NCBI RefSeq assembly: GCF_019933235.1
Contig: NZ_CP082945.1
Span: 5,741,501-5,805,500 of the forward strand
Length of the DNA: 64,000 nucleotides
Direction of reading: 5' to 3'
Origin: Streptomyces angustmyceticus
GTDB taxonomy: Bacteria > Actinomycetota > Actinomycetes > Streptomycetales > Streptomycetaceae
Below the pieces are notes generated by a model. The model saw only the letters and a list, made by a program, of their open reading frames with translations. It was not told where the DNA came from and searched no databases. The position numbers and the translations under genes are program-made. The first letter of the stretch is position 1, and each line of letters starts with the position of its first letter. Of this stretch, positions 59,436 through 64,000 are shown piece after piece.

Positions 59436-60266
59436 TCAGGTCTTCTTGCGGAACTTCGCCACCGCGAGCGGCATCGTGACGGCCGTGATGGCGACCGCCC
59501 AGCCGAGGGTGACCAGGGTCGGATGGGCCACCGCGCCCTGGCCGTTGATCAGCGCGCGGGCCGCGTCCGCCAGGTTGGACAGCGGATTGACCTCGGTGAA
59601 GCCCTTCAGCCAGCCGGGCATCTTCGTCGTCGGCGTGAAGATCGACGAGCCGAACTGCAGCGGCATCAGCACCAGCATCGCCACGCCCTGCACCGCCTGC
59701 GGGGTCTTCATGGCGAGCCCCAGCAGAATGAAGATCCACATCAGGGCCGCACCGAAGACCGTGGACAGCACGATCGAGGCCAGGAAGGCGGGCATGCCGC
59801 CCTTGATCTCCAGGCCCAGCAGGAAGCCCATGCCGAGCAGGATCGCGGTGGCGACCAGCATCCGGCCGATCTCGACGACGATCTTGGCGATCAGGACCGA
59901 GGACCGGGCGATCGGCATGGTCCGGAAGCGGTCCATCACGCCCTTGCGGAAGTCCTCGTTGACGCCCGTGCCCACCGCCATCGCGATGTTCATGCCCATC
60001 ATCGCCATCATCCCGGGCACCAGGTGCTGGACGTAGTCCTGCTGATGGCCCTTGCCGGCGATGGCACCGCCGAACACATAGGTGAACAGCAGGATGAAGA
60101 TGATCGGCATCAGCACGGCGTCGAACATCGACTCCGGGTCCTGCCGGATCTGCAGCGCGTTGCGCCGCACCAGCGCGCCGATGTGCCGCAGATTGGCGCG
60201 CACGCCGATCCGCCCCTCGTCCGCCGCGGCCTTCAGCCGGGGCGCCGTCATCGTCGCCGCGCTCAT
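59436..60266 (-). CDS. ABC-2 permease (DrrB-like)
   Basis: A 276-aa membrane protein with six hydrophobic segments (near 48-70, 78-100, 130-155, 160-180, 190-212 and 240-262). The DrrB motif DFRKGVMDRFRTMPIARSSVLIAK lies after the second segment, and NPLSNLADAARALINGQ is also family-typical. The ATG overlaps the TGA of the ATPase gene by 4 bases. It forms an exporter with the next gene, probably of a drug or lipid-linked product. Confidence 0.93.
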   Translation of the reverse strand: MSAATMTAPRLKAAADEGRIGVRANLRHIGALVRRNALQIRQDPESMFDAVLMPIIFILLFTYVFGGAIAGKGHQQDYVQHLVPGMMAMMGMNIAMAVGTGVNEDFRKGVMDRFRTMPIARSSVLIAKIVVEIGRMLVATAILLGMGFLLGLEIKGGMPAFLASIVLSTVFGAALMWIFILLGLAMKTPQAVQGVAMLVLMPLQFGSSIFTPTTKMPGWLKGFTEVNPLSNLADAARALINGQGAVAHPTLVTLGWAVAITAVTMPLAVAKFRKKT

Positions 60267-61288
60267 GCCGGCACCTCCGCGTACTGCTGGTCCATGACGT
60301 CCTCGGAGCCCGCCTCGGAGGTCTTCTGGCCGGTGATGGCCAAGAACACCTCGTCCAGGCTGGGCAGATGGGTGCTGATCCCGGCGAGCGCGATGCCCTC
60401 CCGGCCGAGCACGTTCACCACCGCCGTCAACTGCTCGTCGCTGACGATCGGTACGTTGACCACACCCCCGTCGTGGTCAGCCGTGGCGCCGGCGATACCG
60501 TCCAGACCGGCCCGGGCGACGGCCCCCGCCATCCGGTCCAGCTCGCCGGGGTCCGACGGCCGGATCTGCAGCGTCCGCCCGCCGACCTTCGCCTTGAGGT
60601 CGTCGACCCGCCCCTCGGCGATCACCCGGCCGCGGTCGATGACCGTCAGCTCGTTCGCCAACTGCTCGGCCTCTTCCATGTACTGCGTGGTCAGCAGCAC
60701 CGTCGCGCCCTCGCGCACCATCTGCTGGACCTCCTGCCACACCTCGTTCCGGGTGCGCGGGTCCAGCCCGGTCGTCGGCTCGTCCAGGTACAGCACCGCC
60801 GGCCGGCCGATCATCGACGCGGCGAGGTCCAGCCGGCGGCGCATCCCGCCGGAGTACTTGGCCGCCGGCCGCTTGGCGGCCTCGGTCAGCGAGAACCGCT
60901 CCAGCATCTCATCCGCGCGGCCCCGGGCGTCCTTGCGGGACAGATCGAGCAGCCGCCCGATCATGTAGAGGTTCTCCCAGCCGGAGAGCTTCTCGTCGAC
61001 CGAGGCGTACTGCCCGGTCAACCCGATGGTGCGGCGCAGCGCGCGCGGCTGGCGCACCACGTCGAAACCGGCCACGACGGCATGGCCGGCGTCCGGCACG
61101 AGGAGCGTCGACAGGCACCGCACGAGCGTCGTCTTCCCGGCCCCGTTCGGACCGAGCACACCGAGCACGGTGCCTTCCTTCACGTCCAGGTCCACCCCGT
61201 CGACGGCCCTGACCGCCCCGAAGTGCTTGACCAGACCGCGCACCTCCACGGCGTTGCCGCCCTTGGCGGATATCTTCTGTCGCGTCAT
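60263..61288 (-). CDS. ABC ATPase (DrrA-like)
   Basis: A 341-aa ATPase. Walker A GPNGAGKTTLV (near 45-55), Q-loop LTGQYASVDEKLSG, signature YSGGMRRRLDLAASM, Walker B LYLDEPTTGLDPRTR and the switch His-equivalent region LLTTQYMEEAEQLAN (Gln in place of His, usual in DrrA) are all visible. A C-terminal regulatory extension of about 90 residues (GGRTLQIRPSDPGELDRM to LPSLDEVFLAITG) is present as in DrrA. Its start lies 56 bases from the edge of the inverted-repeat element at 61344, which may replace its upstream region. Confidence 0.94.
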   Translation of the reverse strand: MTRQKISAKGGNAVEVRGLVKHFGAVRAVDGVDLDVKEGTVLGVLGPNGAGKTTLVRCLSTLLVPDAGHAVVAGFDVVRQPRALRRTIGLTGQYASVDEKLSGWENLYMIGRLLDLSRKDARGRADEMLERFSLTEAAKRPAAKYSGGMRRRLDLAASMIGRPAVLYLDEPTTGLDPRTRNEVWQEVQQMVREGATVLLTTQYMEEAEQLANELTVIDRGRVIAEGRVDDLKAKVGGRTLQIRPSDPGELDRMAGAVARAGLDGIAGATADHDGGVVNVPIVSDEQLTAVVNVLGREGIALAGISTHLPSLDEVFLAITGQKTSEAGSEDVMDQQYAEVPA

Positions 61289-61343
61289 GCCCCCACCGTG
61301 CCAGGGGCTGCCGACAGCGCGCCTACATGTCTCCGACAGGGGC

Positions 61344-61852
61344 CTCCCACGTTGTCGGCTTTGCCGACGTGGGGGGTTCTGTTTTTCGCCTGCGGCGGGC
61401 GTTGCCGCTGCGCGGGGCGGGGTCCGCTGCGCGGGGCTGTCGGGGTGCGGTGACGGGCCTGCGCGGGTGGGGTGCCGGACTGCTTCGCTTTACGTCCGGA
61501 CACCCCCACCCGCTCCGACCCGTCCCCTCCCGTTGAGGGGTCGGTGAAAGGCCGGTGGGGGTGGACCTCGGTGGTCCGGTGCGCCTGGTGGGCACACGAA
61601 ACCGGGCCACCCGTAACGACAGGGCAGGGTGGGGGCGGCCACGACAACGGCCCGCCCCCACCCACCTTCACTTACTCACTCACGGGAGGGGACGGGCCGG
61701 AGGGGTGGGTGTGTGGGACGTAAAGCGAAGCAGTCCCACACACCCACCCCGGAGGCCCGTCACCGCACCCACAGCCCCGCGCAGCGGACCCGGCCCGCCG
61801 CCAGGCGCAACGGCGAGAAACCCCCACGGCGGGCCAGCCGACAACGTGGGAG
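61344..61852. repeat. 509-bp inverted-repeat element (MITE-like)
   Basis: The ends are a perfect 17-bp inverted repeat, CTCCCACGTTGTCGGCT at 61344-61360 with its reverse complement at 61836-61852. Internal arms of about 180 bp are imperfect inverted copies, each with a block ACTGCTTCGCTTTACGTCC able to form its own hairpin. A third hairpin with a GTGGGGGCGG stem lies in the centre (near 61630). No gene is encoded. ACAGG occurs at 61336-61340 and 61855-61859, a possible 5-bp duplication. It fills the gap between panB and the DrrA-like gene. Confidence 0.75.
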
Positions 61853-61866
61853 ATACAGGAACCCGC

Positions 61867-62727
61867 TTAGTGAAAGACGTGCGGCTCCGCCGGAAACGCG
61901 CCGCCGACGACGTCCTCGGCGAATTCCTTGGCCGCGTCACCGAGCAGTTTCCGCAGGGCCAGATATTGCTTGACGAACTTCGGGACGCGGCCGGCGGTCA
62001 TGCCGGCCATGTCGGTCCAGACCAGGACCTGCGCGTCGCAGTCGGGGCCCGCGCCGATGCCGACGGTGGGGATGGCGAGGGAGCGGGTGACCTCGGCGGC
62101 CAGTTCGGAGGGTACGGCCTCCAGGACGACCGCGAAGGCGCCCGCGTCCTGCACCGCCTTCGCGTCCCGCAGCAGTTGCTGGGCGGCTTCCTCGCCGCGG
62201 CCCTGGACGGGGTAGCCGCCGTAGGCGTTGACGGACTGCGGGGTGAGGCCGACGTGTGCCATGACGGGGATGCCGGAGGAGACCAGCAGCTCGACCTGCC
62301 CGGCGGAGCGCTCGCCGCCCTCCAGCTTGACGGCGCCCACCCCGGCTTCCTTCACCAGCCGGGTGGCGTTGCGCAGCGCCTGCACCGGGCCTTCCTGGTA
62401 GGAGCCGAACGGCAGGTCGCCGACGACGAGTGCGCGCTTGGTGCCCCGGACGACGGCCGCGGACAGCAGGGTGATCTCGTCCATGGTGACCGGCACGGTC
62501 GACTCGTAGCCGAGGTGGCAGTTGCCCATCGAGTCGCCGACGAGCAGGACCGGGATGCCGGCCTCGTCGAAGACGGAGGCGGTCATGGCGTCGTAGGCGG
62601 TGAGCATCGGCCACTTCTCGTCGCGCGCCTTGGCGGCGGCGACGTCGCGGACGGTGATCCGGCGCGAGCCGGTGCCTCCGTACAGCGACTTGTCGACCGG
62701 CTTCTGGGCAGGCGAAAGCTGCGTCAT
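61867..62727 (-). CDS. panB: Ketopantoate hydroxymethyltransferase
   Basis: First enzyme of pantothenate synthesis: adds a hydroxymethyl group from methylene-tetrahydrofolate to alpha-ketoisovalerate. It has 286 aa, normal length plus a short N-terminal extension. TAYDAMTASVFDEAGIPVLLVGDSMGNCHLGYESTVPVTMDE carries the Mg-binding Asp and the conserved GDSxG loop; KLEGGER and HVGLTPQSVNAYGGYPVQGR follow, with catalytic Glu in VLEAVPSELA. GAGCC lies about 7 bases before the ATG (62727). The stop is 15 bases from the inverted-repeat element. Confidence 0.95.
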   Translation of the reverse strand: MTQLSPAQKPVDKSLYGGTGSRRITVRDVAAAKARDEKWPMLTAYDAMTASVFDEAGIPVLLVGDSMGNCHLGYESTVPVTMDEITLLSAAVVRGTKRALVVGDLPFGSYQEGPVQALRNATRLVKEAGVGAVKLEGGERSAGQVELLVSSGIPVMAHVGLTPQSVNAYGGYPVQGRGEEAAQQLLRDAKAVQDAGAFAVVLEAVPSELAAEVTRSLAIPTVGIGAGPDCDAQVLVWTDMAGMTAGRVPKFVKQYLALRKLLGDAAKEFAEDVVGGAFPAEPHVFH

Positions 62728-62876
62728 GGTGACGGCTCCTGTTCGTCATCTCGAGGCACCCTGACGGTGTCCCCGGACTCCCCTCCATGCTGGCACGGCC
62801 CGCGCGCAAAGGAAACGGGGAGCGGGTGTGACCGGTCTTGCTTCGCCCGGAAGACGGGACCCGCCCGCGTGGCTTC

Positions 62877-62901
62877 CCGATACGGAACGGTTCCGTATCG
62901 G
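62877..62901. promoter_or_regulatory. 25-bp TetR-type operator upstream of the DHA2 exporter
   Basis: Twelve-base perfect arms (CCGATACGGAAC and its reverse complement) around a single G. It ends 20 bases before the exporter ATG, over the expected promoter. GATACGGAAC/GTTCCGTATC arms of this size are typical of TetR regulators of efflux genes; no such regulator lies in the window. Confidence 0.75.
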
Positions 62902-62921
62902 AACGCCCCTAGGGTCCGGCC

Positions 62922-64000
62922 ATGGCCTCCTCCTCCAGCCCCCCGGGCGCACCGCCGGTCCGGGAGATCCCGGAACGCATCCACCGCCGCCGCTGGGCGG
63001 TCCTGTACACCCTCATGCTCAGCCTGCTGATCGTGGTGCTGGACAACTCGATCCTCAACGTCGCGATGAAGACGATCGCGACCCCGGCTCCGGTCGGCCT
63101 CGGCGCCACCCAGAGCGAGCTGGAGTGGGCGATCAACTCCTACACGCTGGTCTTCGCGGGGCTGCTGTTCACCGCGGGGCTGCTCGGCGACCGCCTGGGC
63201 CGCAAGAAGGTGCTGCTGGTCGGCCTGGCCGTGTTCGGCGCCGGGTCGGTGTGCGCCGGCATCTCGCAGTCGCCCGCCGAGCTGATCGCCTTCCGGGCCG
63301 TGATGGGTCTGGGCGGCGCCCTGGTCATGCCGGCCACCCTCGCCATCTTGATGAACGTCTTCGAGCACGACGAGCAGCCCAGGGCGATCGGCATCTGGGC
63401 CGGTGGGGTGGGGCTGGCGATCGCGGTCGGGCCGGTCGCCGGCGGGCTGCTGCTCGACCACTTCTGGTGGGGCTCGGTCTTCATGATCAACGCGCCGGTG
63501 GTGGTGCTCTCGCTGATCGCGATGGTGGTCCTGGTGCCCGACTCCAGGGATCCCGCCCCCGGACGGCTGGATCCGGTCGGGGTGCTGCTGTCGGTGGTCG
63601 GGCTGGTCCTGCTGGTCTACGGCATCATCAAGGGCGGTCAGCTCGCCGACTTCACCGGCCCGCAGGTGGTCGGCCCGATCGCCGTGGGGCTGGCGGTGCT
63701 GGTGGTCTTCGTGGCGCACCAGAAACACAGCGACCATCCGTCCATCGACATCGGCTACTTCCGCAGCCCGGCCTTCTCGGCCGCCATCGCCGCCATCGCG
63801 CTGGTCTTCTTCGCGCTGATGGGGGTCGCGTTCTTCACGGTCTTCTACGTCCAGAGCGTGCGCGGCTACAGCCCGCTGCAGGCCGGGATGCTGTTCCTGC
63901 CGCTGGCCGCCGCCCAGACGATCTTCGCGCCGCGGGCCCGGCTGGCCGTGGAGCGCTACGGCGCCCGCGCGGTGTGCACCTTCAGCATGTTCGTGGTGGC
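62922..64000 (+). CDS. MFS exporter, DHA2 family (5' part, runs off the window)
   Basis: The first 359 residues of a drug-exporter-type protein; the stop is beyond base 64000. It starts MASSSSPPGAPPVREIPERI, then TM1 LYTLMLSLLIVVLDNSILNVAM with the D of motif D1. Motif A GLLGDRLGRKKVLLVG lies between TM2 and TM3, and motif C AVGPVAGGLLLDHFWW in TM5. About ten helices are visible. ATG at 62922 has TAGGGT 6 bases upstream and no Shine-Dalgarno, so a leaderless start is likely. A 25-bp palindrome overlaps its promoter. Confidence 0.92.
   Translation, partial: MASSSSPPGAPPVREIPERIHRRRWAVLYTLMLSLLIVVLDNSILNVAMKTIATPAPVGLGATQSELEWAINSYTLVFAGLLFTAGLLGDRLGRKKVLLVGLAVFGAGSVCAGISQSPAELIAFRAVMGLGGALVMPATLAILMNVFEHDEQPRAIGIWAGGVGLAIAVGPVAGGLLLDHFWWGSVFMINAPVVVLSLIAMVVLVPDSRDPAPGRLDPVGVLLSVVGLVLLVYGIIKGGQLADFTGPQVVGPIAVGLAVLVVFVAHQKHSDHPSIDIGYFRSPAFSAAIAAIALVFFALMGVAFFTVFYVQSVRGYSPLQAGMLFLPLAAAQTIFAPRARLAVERYGARAVCTFSMFVV

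Noticed and set aside
61472..61723. Open frames across the inverted-repeat element, in both orientations.
   Set aside because: They are Pro/Arg/Gly-rich with no start signal or codon bias, run through hairpin arms, and mirror each other because the region is an inverted repeat.

Overview
The window is high-GC actinobacterial chromosome, almost certainly Streptomyces. Strong third-position G/C bias, many GTG starts, a class A RNase P RNA, an AfsR-like regulator, an EfeOBU iron system, a sugar ABC importer without its own ATPase, and DUF4429/DUF6243/MAB_1171c-type proteins all point there. About 57 protein genes and one structured RNA can be supported. The first and last genes (both DHA2-type MFS exporters) run off the window.

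Layout. 1-4.1 kb: MFS tail, then a leftward operon of ABC ATPase, ABC permease, histidine kinase and LuxR-type response regulator with overlapping stops and starts. 4.3-7.6 kb: a MaoC hydratase, Zn alcohol dehydrogenase and SDR that look like steroid side-chain beta-oxidation, behind a perfect KstR-type palindrome. 7.6-16 kb: housekeeping and conserved genes (Nif3-like, zinc-ribbon coiled coil, RNase H/phosphatase, KDPG aldolase, YaaA, RNB ribonuclease). 16-18.05 kb: MerR regulator with membrane partner, then rnpB and its terminator. 18.6-21.9 kb: a small secreted protein with a LolD/FtsX-like ABC exporter. 22.2-28.0 kb: an accessory module of XRE regulator, squalene/phytoene-synthase-like enzyme, FAD monooxygenase, MAB_1171c-family membrane protein and ImmA/IrrE-like metalloprotease. 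28-36.6 kb: secreted trypsin-like protease, SDR, DUF4429 protein, PhoD phosphatase, Bcr/CflA exporter, beta-lactamase-fold hydrolase, Rsm22-like methyltransferase. 36.6-38.5 kb: DUF6243 peptide divergent from TetR across an array of operator half-sites, then a primase/polymerase-like protein. 38.5-45.8 kb: EfeO-EfeB-EfeU plus a lipoprotein under an iron box, PhzF-like protein, heme oxygenase, methionine aminopeptidase. 45.8-53.8 kb: small conserved protein, MFS exporter, DHDPS-family aldolase, FadR-type GntR regulator and a CUT1 sugar importer. 53.8-64 kb: F420:NADP oxidoreductase, small membrane protein, S2P-like protease, AfsR-like regulator, DrrAB-like ABC exporter, a 509-bp inverted-repeat element, panB and the second DHA2 exporter.

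Main systems. Iron: EfeOBU and heme oxygenase each have a DmdR/IdeR-like box. Sugar/aldolase: related motifs upstream of the aldolase and the ABC importer suggest one GntR regulon. The least described parts are the secreted-peptide/ABC module (18.6-21.9 kb), the XRE/ImmA/MAB_1171c/isoprenoid module (22.2-28.0 kb) and the inverted-repeat element at 61.3-61.9 kb. Starts were chosen by reading Shine-Dalgarno sequences, overlaps and family N-termini; no search or alignment was run.
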